50,640 nucleotides of DNA from an uncultured Christensenellaceae bacterium (GTDB taxonomy: Bacteria > Bacillota > Clostridia > Christensenellales > CAG-314). The stretch spans positions 1 to 50,640 of the forward strand of contig CAJUIV010000009.1 of NCBI GenBank assembly GCA_910586905.1. Direction: 5' to 3'. The position numbers and the translations under genes are program-made. The first letter of the stretch is position 1, and every line of letters starts with the position of its first letter. Shown here one piece after another: positions 1-8,747 of this stretch. The notes beneath the pieces were generated by a model. That model made no database searches. It was given only the letters and a program-made list of their open reading frames with translations, and was not told the origin of the DNA.

Positions 1-77
1 AGAGATTTTTTCTCTGAATTTATTATATATTTTAACAAAAATATAAATAATTATGCGTATTTAACGAAAAAATCTCT
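1..77. repeat. 11-bp inverted repeat, 55-nt interior
   Basis: AGAGATTTTTT at 1-11 is exactly complementary to AAAAAATCTCT at 67-77. The interior is AT-rich and has no frame. It could belong to a feature left of the window; function unknown. Confidence 0.4.
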
Positions 78-315
78 TTATTATATTATAGAACATACGT
101 TTAGATTTGTCAAGACGATTACTTTTAGCACTTTAGAAGTTCTGTTGTTCTCGTACTGCTTTTACAAATGTAAAAGCGTAAGCGATAAATAAAACGCGAA
201 TGATACAGACAATAAAACAGCAGTATAAACACAGTTGCGTTAAGCTCAAATGACGACAATGCTAACGCGCAAATCGATTATAAATTTGATCAAATATTTT
301 AAATGCGAACTTACA

Positions 316-350
316 AAAACGGGAAAGGCAAATTGCCCTTCCCGTTTTAA
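316..350 (-). terminator. Intrinsic terminator of the 1687-aa lipoprotein gene
   Basis: A GC-rich hairpin (AACGGGAAgGGCA arm, short AT loop, near-complementary arm with one mismatch) flanked by A/T runs lies just past the stop codon at 362. The flanking T-runs on both strands make it potentially bidirectional. Confidence 0.75.
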
Positions 351-361
351 AAATGTTTTGA

Positions 362-3300
362 TTAAACGTTTTGATATACGATTTCAAATTGGATAGATAA
401 TAAATACAAACGTTTTACCGTCGACTCACAAGTAATACTATCTCCCGGCGCAAAATCTTTTTCAACGACTAACGTTGTGCCGGACGTCGCTGCCGTGGCT
501 CCGGTCGCTGTAAATCCAAGTCCGTCGTTACCATACTTTGCCAAAGTAAACGTAATTTTTGATATCTTTTCAATATTTTTGTCAATACCGTCTACTTTAA
601 CCGTTTGAGGTAGCGTAAACGTCATTTTCCCCTTAACACTTGAAGAACTGAATTTCAATCCGGTTTTGCCTTTATATACCTTTGAAACGTTTGAGAAAGT
701 AAGAGAAAACTCTTTTGAGCAGTCATAATAAGTACTCAATGCAGTCGGGGTTATATCACTTGTCGCATCCGAGCCGTTATCTTCAAACGTTGCGGTTTTT
801 ATAATTGTCGCTGTTTTCTTTTCGATAATATTAACAGTAACGGTAATATTACCTTTCAATACGTTAGCTATAGAATAAATACCGTCAACGGGGTCTTGAA
901 CCGTGATAACGTTACCGTCCTCGTAAGCCGCGGTAACGGTTACTTCGAAACCGCTGTTAGGAACAGCCTTGATAAACGCGCTTCCGCCAACGGGAACAGC
1001 GAGATTATCCCCCCAATCGGCAGCCGTTGCGCTGTCGGCAAGACCGACAGCAGCGTTAGCTCTGTCGCCCTCTACGCTTAACGTAACGGACGTTTTGCTG
1101 ACTATTGTAACGGTTATACAGTTGCCGCCGTCGTCTACGCTGAACGTATATACGTCGTTGACGGGTTCAAGCGTTTCCTCCGTGTCGCCGAACATATTTA
1201 CAACGATAATTATATAGTCGGACTTATTCTCAATCACGATACTGAACTGGAAAGACGAATTCGTCGTTGCGTCTTTAGCTTCGGGTATAAAGTCGGTTAC
1301 GGTTTCTTGTTTGGCACCGTCTACGGTTACTTCCCAAAGAATATCTTTCGGAGCAACGTTTTCCGATCTTCCGCAAACGCCGCAACTGCCGTTCGCAAAC
1401 GTATGAGCGCCGGCGTTGATTTCCGCTTTACACAACTCGCAAACCTGCCAGTGTCCGTCTGCGTCGTGCTGCCATACGCTGGCGTCTTCCGGCGCGCAAG
1501 CAACGTTTACTTGATTGTGAGCGGAATCGTTAGCACATGCCATATTGTGCGTTCCGTCGTTATTCGAGGTATAGGAATACTCGTGTCCCGTTGCAGGTAA
1601 AACGACAACTTGTTCCAGAGCGGTTTTTCCTTCCGCATCGGCAAACTTACAATCGCAGTTGGCGTTTGTGCATTGCCAATAAGCTTCGTATCCGTCTTGC
1701 GTACAGGTGGGTTCCAAACGCTCTACCGCAACAAGATGGTGTCCGGTTGCTTTGTGAGCGTCGTCCGCTATGCTCGTTATCATGTGATTATGCAATTCGT
1801 CGTCAAATTTTGCACCGCATGTGTCGCAAGTCCAATATCTGATATTGCCGTCTTCCGTACAAGTGGGAGATTGTTCGGGATGTTCTGTAAAATCGGTTGT
1901 ATTAGGACATTCTTTCTCGCTAACTATCGTTATAGTAACGTATCCTGCATTCGACCCAGAAGCCGTAAATCTAACAAACGTTGCGGATTTGTCGCCAACG
2001 GTAAATTCCGTTTCGCCCATTTTACCTGAAATTCCCAATTCTTTGGCGTTTGCAAAATCCGCATTGTCCGCCAACTCGATTTTCAATCTGAAATTAGTAT
2101 TTGTGCTACTCGAATATGAAATGCTAATTGTCTTCATACCGAGCAAAGCCGTTTTGGTATAAATGCTCGAAGCAGGACTTCTGTTTACATTCATTTGAAT
2201 TCCGTTGTTCGACATACATTGAACAAACCCAAAAATTGCACCGCCTATTTCCGCCGTTTTTTCGGAGGTATTATAACTGTTCGTAACTCCGAGAGTGTTT
2301 GCGTCAAGCAATACTTTATCGCCGACAGTCGTATGCGAATGAGTAACATTAGCGTCTTGAAGTACGACCGTTACAGTTGTGTTCGAACTTGCGACGAAGC
2401 TGTACTTACCGTTTACGGGTTCAATAACTACGCCGTTTATTTTTACTATTAAATTGTATTTGTCCGCATCGAAATCTACGTTAAACTCAACGGTAGAATA
2501 GCGTTCAGCCGTTTCTTCCAAACCGATTATCGTTGCGTTAGCGTCTTTTTCGATTGTAATATCAACGTTGCCGTACGTTATAGATTCAAGCGTACAGCCT
2601 TGGTCGAATTCGAGCGTTGTACCTTTGAAATTTACAAGCTTACCCAAAACGGTAATCGTATCGCCCACAGCCAATCTTTGCAGCGCTTCGACGTTGGCGC
2701 CTTTCATTTTGAAACAGTATATAACGGTATTGCCGACTTTGATATTAACGCTTGCGCCGTTATATTCCGTGTAAGTGTACTTGATTTCGGTTATAATTCC
2801 CGTTAGTTTGTAGGTAGACGTATTGGAAACCAAATACGCGTCGTTACCCAACTTTGCCAATTCTGCCAAAATTTCCGTTTCGGTAATCGTTCTGTTACAA
2901 ATATCGCAGACGTTCGCGGTATATTTGTGTTTTGCAACGCCCTCTTTTGCGTCGCAATTAGCGCACTTGTGCCAGTGTTCAGTAACGTCGGAAGTCCAGT
3001 TTTCTTGATACTCGTGAGGTTTCAGCTCAACTGTTGCCTTTTCCTCAAAGCCGCAAACCGTACAAACGCGTTTTTTGCTGCCTTCCGTCGTACAAGTAGA
3101 ATCCGTTTCTACAATCCAATCTCCGTACGTGTGTTCTTCCAAAGCGGATTTGCCGTCGCAAACCGTACAAACTTGCCAGTGTTTATCGCCGTTATGTTCG
3201 TATTCGCCTTGAGTATACGTACAATCAACTCTTTCGTCGGCTTGCTTACCGCAAACAGTACACTTGTGATAATGCTGACCGTTTTCGCTTGTTAAAATCG

Positions 3301-5425
3301 AACTTAAAGTATGTCCTTTGGGTTCGCCAACCGTTCTGTCGTGGGTTTTGTCGCAATACGCGCATTCGTAGTGGTCTATTTGCGCTTCCGTACAGGTTGC
3401 GTCCGTCGTGGATTGCTTTACGTAATTATGTTCAATTTTTACACCGCCGAGCGTTATGTTGCAGTTGTCGCAATTTACGTTGTCGGAGCTGAATCTCAAA
3501 TTGTAAACGCGTCCGGCGTGCAAAACAAGTTTAAAGTTAGCAAAACTATCGGGAACAACATTCGCGCCATACTCTATTACGCCGTTGATTTGGCAGCCGT
3601 CGCCAACAGTAACCGAAACGCCGTCAAGATAAGCCGTTTTCATTCCGTACCAAACGTCGAAAGCTACTTGATTGGCATCCTTAGCGTGAATCGTCGTTCC
3701 TTGCATAGAAGTTACGCCGAAGTTGTTGCTTAACGTATAGTTAGGAACAACGTTGCCTTTACCGTCGCGAGCCTCGTCGAGATTACGTCCGTCGAGAACT
3801 ATATTTTCTAAAGTTAAGTTGCTGTAGTTTTGGACAAGCATACGAACGCCGGAACCCGCTTTGCTGGTTATCGTACCGTTCATCATCTTGATTACGCTGT
3901 TCTTTTCCAAATGGAAAGCCTGCGTTTCGTAATTTGCCGAACCGACCGCTCCGCCTGTTACGGTATACGTATGACCGTTAAAACGGAAAGTAATGTTGCG
4001 ATCAGATGGTACGAACACGCCGTTGCCGCTTAGATCTTCGCCCATATAAATTACAGCTTCGGTACTATCCGTAACGTGAGCTACGGCTTCCGGCAGGGTG
4101 TCGAAACGCTCGTAGTTGTTTTTAAAGAACGTAGCGAATTTAACGCCGGTTACCACTCTGCCGCATTCGCAAGCAAAGCCGTTTTCGTAGTTGTGGTTTT
4201 CTTTTTCTCCGTTTATGCGTTTACAAAGGGAACACTCTTTCCAGTGCATATCTTTATCTTCGGTATTCCATACCCAAGTATGAGCGCCTTCGTTGATTCT
4301 ATCTCCGCAACGGGTACAAATACCGACGTGCGTTTCGTCGTTAGTTTCGTCGTTATCGTAAACGTGATTGTGTTTGAGAGGCTCCACTTGAGTAGGAGCT
4401 TGCATTACCTTGTCGCAGACGTCGCACTTTTTACCGGCAGTAGAACCGTATTCTTCGCACGTTGCGTCCACCGCCTCAATAACGCCGTCGCTGTTGTGTT
4501 CGGCAACGTCTTTACGCATAGAGCAACCCTCTTTCATACAAGCGTGGAAATGCTTTCCGTCCTCGTCGCTCCAAGACGTCGAATAGTTGGCGTTATGTTC
4601 GTCCGCCGCGCGAACAGTACAATCTTCGTCAACGCAAGCGCGGAAGTGTTTGCCGTCAGCTTCAGACCAAGTTTCCGCAAAGGTTGCGTTGTGAACGTCC
4701 TTTACGGTACATCCGTCTTGCGAACAAGAACGAGTATGTTTACCGCCGGCTTCCGTCCAGCCGCCCATATTTGCCTCGTGGCTTTCGAGCGTTGCGTTAC
4801 ATCCGCCGCAAACGAGTTTGTGCGTCGCTCCGTCAGCTACATAAGATTGAGCGCCGTCGTGATTTGCCGTATCGAAATCTATTTCTTCGGTTTTAGTATG
4901 TCCCGCCGTTCCCGCCGGACAAACTTTACAAGTAAAGGTTTTTACGCCTTTCGTATGACATGTGGCTTGATTGGTAACAACGCCCTCGTCGTAGGTATGC
5001 GCGGCAAGCTGGATAGTTTGCTGAGCGGTAAGCACTTCGTTACAAACGCCGCATTTCGAACCGTCCGTAAGTCCGGTATTTACGCAAGTTGCCGGAGTGC
5101 CGTCTACTTTAACGGGAGTATGGTCCGCTTCGTCCAAGTGAGCGTCGCAGCGCGTACACGCGTGAAAGTGCTTGTTGCCTTCCGCAGTCCACGTTTTTGC
5201 AGGGTCGTGTCCCAAAGCTTTACCCTCGGTAACGTCGTGCCTTTCATCGCAGTTAGCGCACTTGTAGCGTAACGTTTTAGGTGTAGTACACGTTGCCTCG
5301 TCGGTTTTTTCCAAAACGGAAAAGTCGTGATTACCCTTGGCGCACTCGTTTTTACACGCCGTAACAGTCAAAGCCAAACACGCGACCATCAAGATTGCCA
5401 ATAAAAGTCGTACAACCTTTTTCAT
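362..5425 (-). CDS. Giant Cys-rich multidomain surface lipoprotein (1687 aa)
   Basis: Predicted lipid-anchored cell-surface protein of unknown function. Residues 1-24 form a lipoprotein signal peptide (KK, hydrophobic core, lipobox LTVTAC with C24 as the lipidated residue). Residues about 25-415 are tandem Cys/His modules of two styles: ATC...G...C-x2-C followed by H, and W...(D/E)GKHF(H)AC..C. About 415-680 looks like a parallel beta-helix segment (runs such as NLTLENIVLDG). Another CxxC block follows at about 690-870, then an OB-like stretch (GIITEIKY...VGDTITVLGKL) at about 870-970, further CxxC modules and a beta-rich C-terminus. The start is fixed by AAAGGAGAAACAAG before ATG. The N-terminus is nearly the same as that of the paralogue ending at 5980, and one internal domain (about 1060-1190) resembles the C-terminus of that paralogue. 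The paired cysteines suggest zinc-ribbon-like structural modules; metal binding is an inference. Expression may depend on the attenuator-like leader upstream. Confidence 0.9.
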   Translation of the reverse strand: MKKVVRLLLAILMVACLALTVTACKNECAKGNHDFSVLEKTDEATCTTPKTLRYKCANCDERHDVTEGKALGHDPAKTWTAEGNKHFHACTRCDAHLDEADHTPVKVDGTPATCVNTGLTDGSKCGVCNEVLTAQQTIQLAAHTYDEGVVTNQATCHTKGVKTFTCKVCPAGTAGHTKTEEIDFDTANHDGAQSYVADGATHKLVCGGCNATLESHEANMGGWTEAGGKHTRSCSQDGCTVKDVHNATFAETWSEADGKHFRACVDEDCTVRAADEHNANYSTSWSDEDGKHFHACMKEGCSMRKDVAEHNSDGVIEAVDATCEEYGSTAGKKCDVCDKVMQAPTQVEPLKHNHVYDNDETNDETHVGICTRCGDRINEGAHTWVWNTEDKDMHWKECSLCKRINGEKENHNYENGFACECGRVVTGVKFATFFKNNYERFDTLPEAVAHVTDSTEAVIYMGEDLSGNGVFVPSDRNITFRFNGHTYTVTGGAVGSANYETQAFHLEKNSVIKMMNGTITSKAGSGVRMLVQNYSNLTLENIVLDGRNLDEARDGKGNVVPNYTLSNNFGVTSMQGTTIHAKDANQVAFDVWYGMKTAYLDGVSVTVGDGCQINGVIEYGANVVPDSFANFKLVLHAGRVYNLRFSSDNVNCDNCNITLGGVKIEHNYVKQSTTDATCTEAQIDHYECAYCDKTHDRTVGEPKGHTLSSILTSENGQHYHKCTVCGKQADERVDCTYTQGEYEHNGDKHWQVCTVCDGKSALEEHTYGDWIVETDSTCTTEGSKKRVCTVCGFEEKATVELKPHEYQENWTSDVTEHWHKCANCDAKEGVAKHKYTANVCDICNRTITETEILAELAKLGNDAYLVSNTSTYKLTGIITEIKYTYTEYNGASVNIKVGNTVIYCFKMKGANVEALQRLAVGDTITVLGKLVNFKGTTLEFDQGCTLESITYGNVDITIEKDANATIIGLEETAERYSTVEFNVDFDADKYNLIVKINGVVIEPVNGKYSFVASSNTTVTVVLQDANVTHSHTTVGDKVLLDANTLGVTNSYNTSEKTAEIGGAIFGFVQCMSNNGIQMNVNRSPASSIYTKTALLGMKTISISYSSSTNTNFRLKIELADNADFANAKELGISGKMGETEFTVGDKSATFVRFTASGSNAGYVTITIVSEKECPNTTDFTEHPEQSPTCTEDGNIRYWTCDTCGAKFDDELHNHMITSIADDAHKATGHHLVAVERLEPTCTQDGYEAYWQCTNANCDCKFADAEGKTALEQVVVLPATGHEYSYTSNNDGTHNMACANDSAHNQVNVACAPEDASVWQHDADGHWQVCELCKAEINAGAHTFANGSCGVCGRSENVAPKDILWEVTVDGAKQETVTDFIPEAKDATTNSSFQFSIVIENKSDYIIIVVNMFGDTEETLEPVNDVYTFSVDDGGNCITVTIVSKTSVTLSVEGDRANAAVGLADSATAADWGDNLAVPVGGSAFIKAVPNSGFEVTVTAAYEDGNVITVQDPVDGIYSIANVLKGNITVTVNIIEKKTATIIKTATFEDNGSDATSDITPTALSTYYDCSKEFSLTFSNVSKVYKGKTGLKFSSSSVKGKMTFTLPQTVKVDGIDKNIEKISKITFTLAKYGNDGLGFTATGATAATSGTTLVVEKDFAPGDSITCESTVKRLYLLSIQFEIVYQNV

Positions 5426-5508
5426 CTTGTTTCTCCTTTAAATAAATTTATATTTTAACAAAGTAAAATCTTAAGTAAATACGCGAATTTAAATAAATCG
5501 CATAAAAT

Positions 5509-5546
5509 AAAAAAGCTGCAAAAGGGGCTAGTTACCCTTTTACAGC
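5509..5546 (-). terminator. Leader terminator overlapping the sORF1 stop
   Basis: On the minus strand GCTGTAAAAGGG pairs with CCCTTTTGCAGC (12 bp, one G-U) around an 8-nt loop and is followed by six T. It lies 84 nt before the lipoprotein start codon at 5425. The TAA stop of the upstream small ORF (5540-5542) is inside the 5' arm, so a terminating ribosome would cover the stem. Confidence 0.85.
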
Positions 5547-5647
5547 ATAATAATCTGAATTTCCGTCAACGTTTGAGAGAGCGTTATACCCCCCCCCGCA
5601 CAATAATTGAATAATTTACAAGCCGTTGCACCGCACTTATACGCCAT
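5540..5647 (-). CDS. sORF1: 35-aa Cys-containing peptide, possible leader peptide
   Basis: ATG at 5647 is preceded by GGAGGG with a 5-nt gap, and a good promoter lies 53 bp further up, so expression is plausible. The 35-residue product has three cysteines (C5, C10, C16: C-x4-C-x5-C) and a Gly run encoded by nine consecutive G (5589-5597). The stop lies in the stem of a strong terminator. A second unit upstream of the paralogous lipoprotein also has exactly 35 codons and ends with the same CTG TAA in a terminator. One G more would give the frame Y-N-A-L-S, matching Y-N-S-H-S in the other peptide; one G fewer would stop translation right after the tract. It may be a leader peptide controlling read-through, or a secreted or modified small peptide. 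No family is recognised. Confidence 0.5.
   Translation of the reverse strand: MAYKCGATACKLFNYCAGGGITLSQTLTEIQIIML
5589..5597 (-). repeat. Homopolymeric G9 tract inside sORF1
   Basis: Nine consecutive C on the plus strand (G on the coding strand). Tracts of this length are typical slip-strand mutation sites. The three possible frames end at three different stops: right after the tract, in the 5' terminator arm, or in the terminator loop. Confidence 0.8.
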
Positions 5648-5699
5648 GACAACCCTCCGTACAAAAACGCAAACTTACGCTTTTTTCGTTGACTTTATT

Positions 5700-5728
5700 A
5701 TTGTAACACAGCCAAAATAAAAAAGCAA
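5700..5728 (-). promoter_or_regulatory. Promoter of sORF1 / lipoprotein leader
   Basis: TTGCTT at 5723-5728 and TACAAT at 5700-5705 on the minus strand, 17-bp spacer. Position fits transcription of the small ORF at 5647. Confidence 0.7.
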
Positions 5729-5920
5729 TATTACTCGTTTAAAAAAATCAACAAATATAGCAATATTTTTTTCGTTTTTAGTTATTATTTACAGTCATTA
5801 CATTATTGTTATATTAACGAATAATCACAAAATATGACCTAACGTCCGATTTAACTTGTAACACGCCACAATAATACATAATAGGTATTTCGCGTATAAC
5901 AGTGTGTAGAAAACCGCAAT
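5729..5920. other. AT-rich spacer without a visible gene
   Basis: Upstream of the sORF1 promoter and downstream of the next terminator. No frame, RNA or repeat stands out. Confidence 0.5.
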
Positions 5921-5951
5921 AAAAAAGAGGAAGACAAATCGTCTTCCTCTT
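5921..5951 (-). terminator. Terminator of the 670-aa lipoprotein gene
   Basis: Perfect stem AAGAGGAAGAC / GTCTTCCTCTT with a 5-nt loop, followed on the minus strand by a T-run (plus-strand A at 5921-5926). Confidence 0.85.
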
Positions 5952-5979
5952 GAAATTTATTGATTTTTAAAAGCTCGAA

Positions 5980-7992
5980 CTAAGCTGCGGCGTAAGTGAT
6001 AATTATAGAATCGAGATAAACCGCGCCTTGATTGTTATGAATAAGCTTAAAGAAAGTATAGTTTGTGTCTGCACCTAATTCAAGAACATAATTTTGTCCT
6101 TTAACTAACGTAATCGTTTGTTCATTTTGTCCAAGACTTGCGTCGGTACCGAAAACAAGTTTGAGTTGGTTTTGTTTAGTATAAAGTTGGCTTGAAGCGC
6201 AAACTAATTCTACTTTCAAAATACGTCCGGCATAAGCGGTAGAATTCCAAATAGAGCTGACTTTGTCTTTCGTTCTCATTTGAATGCAATCGCCCGAACC
6301 TTTCATCAATTCAATCCATTCAAGTCCGTTAACGGGAGCCGTGCTATCACCGTAACTGCCCAATCCCAATTCCGTAGCTTTTATCGTTACAGTTTCCTGA
6401 CCGGCAACTTTTGCGGTAACAACCACAGTAAATTCTCTGGTCCCTACGTCTTCACCGATAGTAAGAGTTGCCAACAACACTACTTCCTGGTCTTCGCCCG
6501 TACGAGTAACAGTCGCTTTATTTCCGGTTACGGAAATACCCGTTCCGGATTTAACCGTCCATACCAAACCGTTTTTAGCGGGCAAATCGAAATCTGCGTT
6601 AACATTTTCGGGAACAACCAATTCCGTCAAAGCAAGCTTTGCAACGTTTGTTTTTGCCGTTCCGTTAAATTCTACAAGCCAACCGCCGGCAAGTTGAATC
6701 GTGCCTGCATATTCGCTGCCTTCGCCGTAAAACGTTACAATGTCGCCTACCACTAACGTATCGGAGGGTTTTTCGTTTCTGTTTCCTTCTTCGTCAAATA
6801 CACCGTAAACGAGAATTGTGTTTCCTTCGCTATCCTGAAGCAATACTTTGCCGTTATATCCGTCTTGGATTTCTTTAACGTATCCAACGATAAAATATTT
6901 AATACCTTTTTTAACATCGCCGAAAGCAGTAGTTTCGAAAGACGAACCTAACGTTACGCTATAAAGAGTGTCTTCGCCTTCGGTCTTGGAAGTTACTTTA
7001 CAACCGCCTTTTACAAAGTTAGCAGCCGGCGCTTCGCTCGTCGAGTGCGACGGGTCGTAGTTTACAAACGTTCCTCCGGTTACTTCTATCGTAGCTGTTC
7101 CGTTGGCTCCGTTTGCGTCTAACAGGTTTAACGTGAATTCGTGTCCCGTTCCTCCTGCTGCTATCTTGTTTTGGTCTAATTGTTTAAGGTCGAATTTTCC
7201 GCCCTTGATTTCCGCTTTTCCGGTGTGTACGTATATCGAATGCAAATTACCTACGTATTCTCCGTTCTCTATTACCAACGTTCCGCCGTTATAAACTGCC
7301 ACAGCGTAGCAGTCGTCCGCTTTTGCGTCCAGTTTTCCGTTTCCGGTGATTGTAAGCTTCGCTCCGGTTTCACCTTCGCCTTTAAGTACCGCAATTAACG
7401 AATATGACGCCGTTTCGTTATTCCAGATATCTACTACGTTTGATATCGTTTTTCCGTTTAAGTCTAGTACCAAGTCTTTTGTTACTTTGAGCTGTTCGCT
7501 TATTACTACGTCTTTGAGTAATTTTACTTCTCCGCCTACTGCTATGGCTTCAGCTAACGTAAGATAGTTTACGTTCCCTATTTGCGCTACAGCGTATTCC
7601 GGGTCTACTGCTCCGCATGTGCATTTGTGCGTGTTTGCATCGTAGTTGTGAGCTGCGGGTACCGTCGTGGGCGCTACCGTCGTCGCTCCGCAAGCGGAAC
7701 ACTTTTTACCGTCTTTCGAACCGGCGGTTTCACATCCGGGTTCCACAGGGTCGATTGCTACTTCGGGTCCTTTGTGGTTGGTTGCGTCGATTGCGATTTC
7801 TTCCGTTTTGGTTTCGTCGCAATTTTTGCACTTAAAGGTCTTAACGCCTTTTTCCGTACAATTTGCAGCTTTCGTAACTTCGCCGTCGTTCCAGTCGTGT
7901 CCGTCTTTGCACGTGTCGTTACACGCTACAACCGTAAACGCCAAACACGCTACCATCAACACAGCCAAAAGCACTTTGATTAGTTTTTTCAT
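5980..7992 (-). CDS. Cys-rich surface lipoprotein with OB-like and beta-helix domains (670 aa)
   Basis: Paralogue of the 1687-aa protein. The ATG at 7992 is chosen over a frame opening at 8019 because AAAAGGAGAAACGA precedes it and it yields a clean lipoprotein signal (24 residues, lipobox FTVVAC, C24). Residues about 25-130 hold CxxC modules (KCKNCDETKTEEI, KCSACGATT, CTCGA). About 135-340 has repeated short beta-strands typical of a beta-helix (LTLAEAI...VKLLKDVVI start, then GGTLVIENGEY). About 350-445 is OB-like (VGYVKEIQDG...VGDIVTFYGEG). About 450-530 resembles an Ig-like bacterial repeat (LVWTVKSGTGISVTG). The remaining C-terminus is beta-rich and matches part of the larger paralogue. 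A surface adhesive or carbohydrate-related role is likely but not shown by any catalytic motif. Confidence 0.9.
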   Translation of the reverse strand: MKKLIKVLLAVLMVACLAFTVVACNDTCKDGHDWNDGEVTKAANCTEKGVKTFKCKNCDETKTEEIAIDATNHKGPEVAIDPVEPGCETAGSKDGKKCSACGATTVAPTTVPAAHNYDANTHKCTCGAVDPEYAVAQIGNVNYLTLAEAIAVGGEVKLLKDVVISEQLKVTKDLVLDLNGKTISNVVDIWNNETASYSLIAVLKGEGETGAKLTITGNGKLDAKADDCYAVAVYNGGTLVIENGEYVGNLHSIYVHTGKAEIKGGKFDLKQLDQNKIAAGGTGHEFTLNLLDANGANGTATIEVTGGTFVNYDPSHSTSEAPAANFVKGGCKVTSKTEGEDTLYSVTLGSSFETTAFGDVKKGIKYFIVGYVKEIQDGYNGKVLLQDSEGNTILVYGVFDEEGNRNEKPSDTLVVGDIVTFYGEGSEYAGTIQLAGGWLVEFNGTAKTNVAKLALTELVVPENVNADFDLPAKNGLVWTVKSGTGISVTGNKATVTRTGEDQEVVLLATLTIGEDVGTREFTVVVTAKVAGQETVTIKATELGLGSYGDSTAPVNGLEWIELMKGSGDCIQMRTKDKVSSIWNSTAYAGRILKVELVCASSQLYTKQNQLKLVFGTDASLGQNEQTITLVKGQNYVLELGADTNYTFFKLIHNNQGAVYLDSIIITYAAA

Positions 7993-8020
7993 TTCGTTTC
8001 TCCTTTTTTGAAATTGCAAT

Positions 8021-8057
8021 AAAAAACTGTAAAAGACATAAAATTACCCTTTACAGT
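8021..8057 (-). terminator. Leader terminator overlapping the sORF2 stop
   Basis: On the minus strand ACTGTAAA pairs with TTTACAGT, extended by a G-U pair, around a loop of about 13 nt; six T follow. The terminator ends about 28 nt before the lipoprotein ATG at 7992. The sORF2 stop TAA (8051-8053) is inside the 5' arm. Confidence 0.8.
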
Positions 8058-8158
8058 TGTTTTAACATAAAAATATTGGAAAAAGCCGAGTGAGAGTTAT
8101 ACCCTCCCCAGTTAGCAAAACCGCAAATTATATTTATATTGAACTTTGTTAAAAGCAT
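8051..8158 (-). CDS. sORF2: 35-aa peptide, counterpart of sORF1
   Basis: ATG at 8158 has AGAGG 5 nt upstream and a promoter about 60 bp away. The product is exactly 35 residues, like sORF1, and ends CTG TAA within the 5' arm of a terminator, also like sORF1. The DNA block GGGGAGGGTATAAC followed by CTC...CTC (around 8090-8109) matches the G-tract region of sORF1, but here reads W-G-G-Y-N-S-H-S without a slippery G run. Only one cysteine (C12). It lies upstream of a lipoprotein with an almost identical signal peptide. No recognised family; the shared design argues for a leader-peptide or small-peptide function. Confidence 0.45.
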   Translation of the reverse strand: MLLTKFNINIICGFANWGGYNSHSAFSNIFMLKQL

Positions 8159-8216
8159 ATAATCCTCTACAAAAATCTTTATTTTTGCGGTAAAACCTTC
8201 TGCTTAATATAACTGC

Positions 8217-8245
8217 ATTTTAACATAATGCTAAAATTTTTGCAA
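8217..8245 (-). promoter_or_regulatory. Promoter of sORF2 / 670-aa lipoprotein leader
   Basis: TTGCAA at 8240-8245 and TAAAAT at 8217-8222 on the minus strand, 17-bp spacer. Confidence 0.65.
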
Positions 8246-8249
8246 TCGT

Positions 8250-8735
8250 TACAAGGCAGTTTTGCACTATAAATTTATTTATATTATCAATAAGATATAA
8301 TAAGACCTTGATATATTTATGACTGTGCTTACAATGATATTGCAAACGTATCGCCAGTATAACTTAAAGCGCCGAGATTTAACAACTCAACGAATAAATA
8401 AGCAGAGAATTCAAACGACTTTTTCCGTATCGTTTTATCTACGCTTTTAACGTACGACGAAATATGCAGTTTGCCGAAACGCCGCGCCTCTCCGTTTATA
8501 TAACCGATACGGAAGCGGTTTTATTGCATAATATACCCGAATTTTTCCGTTCGATAATTATTTTTATAGCGACGTAATCTTTACGTAAAAAACGCTTCGA
8601 GTACGGTCCGAGATAACGTATGCTCACTTGCGCAAACAAAAGAACGTTATAAACGAAGCTAACCGTATTTTTTCGGTTGAACGACGACGGTAATTTTAAA
8701 AGTATATTCCGTAAATATTTTAACATACTACTTTT
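8250..8735. other. Spacer with possible decayed coding sequence
   Basis: No intact gene is evident. On the plus strand from about 8420 to 8580 one frame shows ordinary-looking codons (a stretch reading RLSVYITDTEAVLLHNIPEF) that ends at an in-frame stop and has further stops after it. This may be a gene remnant, but there is no family match and no start signal. Confidence 0.3.
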
Positions 8736-8747
8736 AGGGAGGTTAGT

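Larger units (their letters stand above)
1..361. other. Gene-free left edge
   Basis: No convincing coding frame is visible in this AT-rich stretch. It holds an 11-bp perfect inverted repeat (AGAGATTTTTT at 1-11 and its complement at 67-77) and, at the right, the terminator of the large lipoprotein gene that ends at 362. Confidence 0.6.

Noticed and set aside
4076..5272. Long plus-strand open frame (398 codons) opposite the giant lipoprotein
   Set aside because: Antisense shadow of the Cys-rich coding region; no ribosome site, no domain, composition typical of reverse reading.
4000..5300. Regularly repeated sequence in the lipoprotein, considered as CRISPR
   Set aside because: Repeats are protein-level CxxC modules with unequal spacing and poor DNA identity; no cas genes.
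8496..8726. Minus-strand open frame of 76 codons
   Set aside because: No ribosome site and no recognisable protein; the region looks non-coding or decayed.
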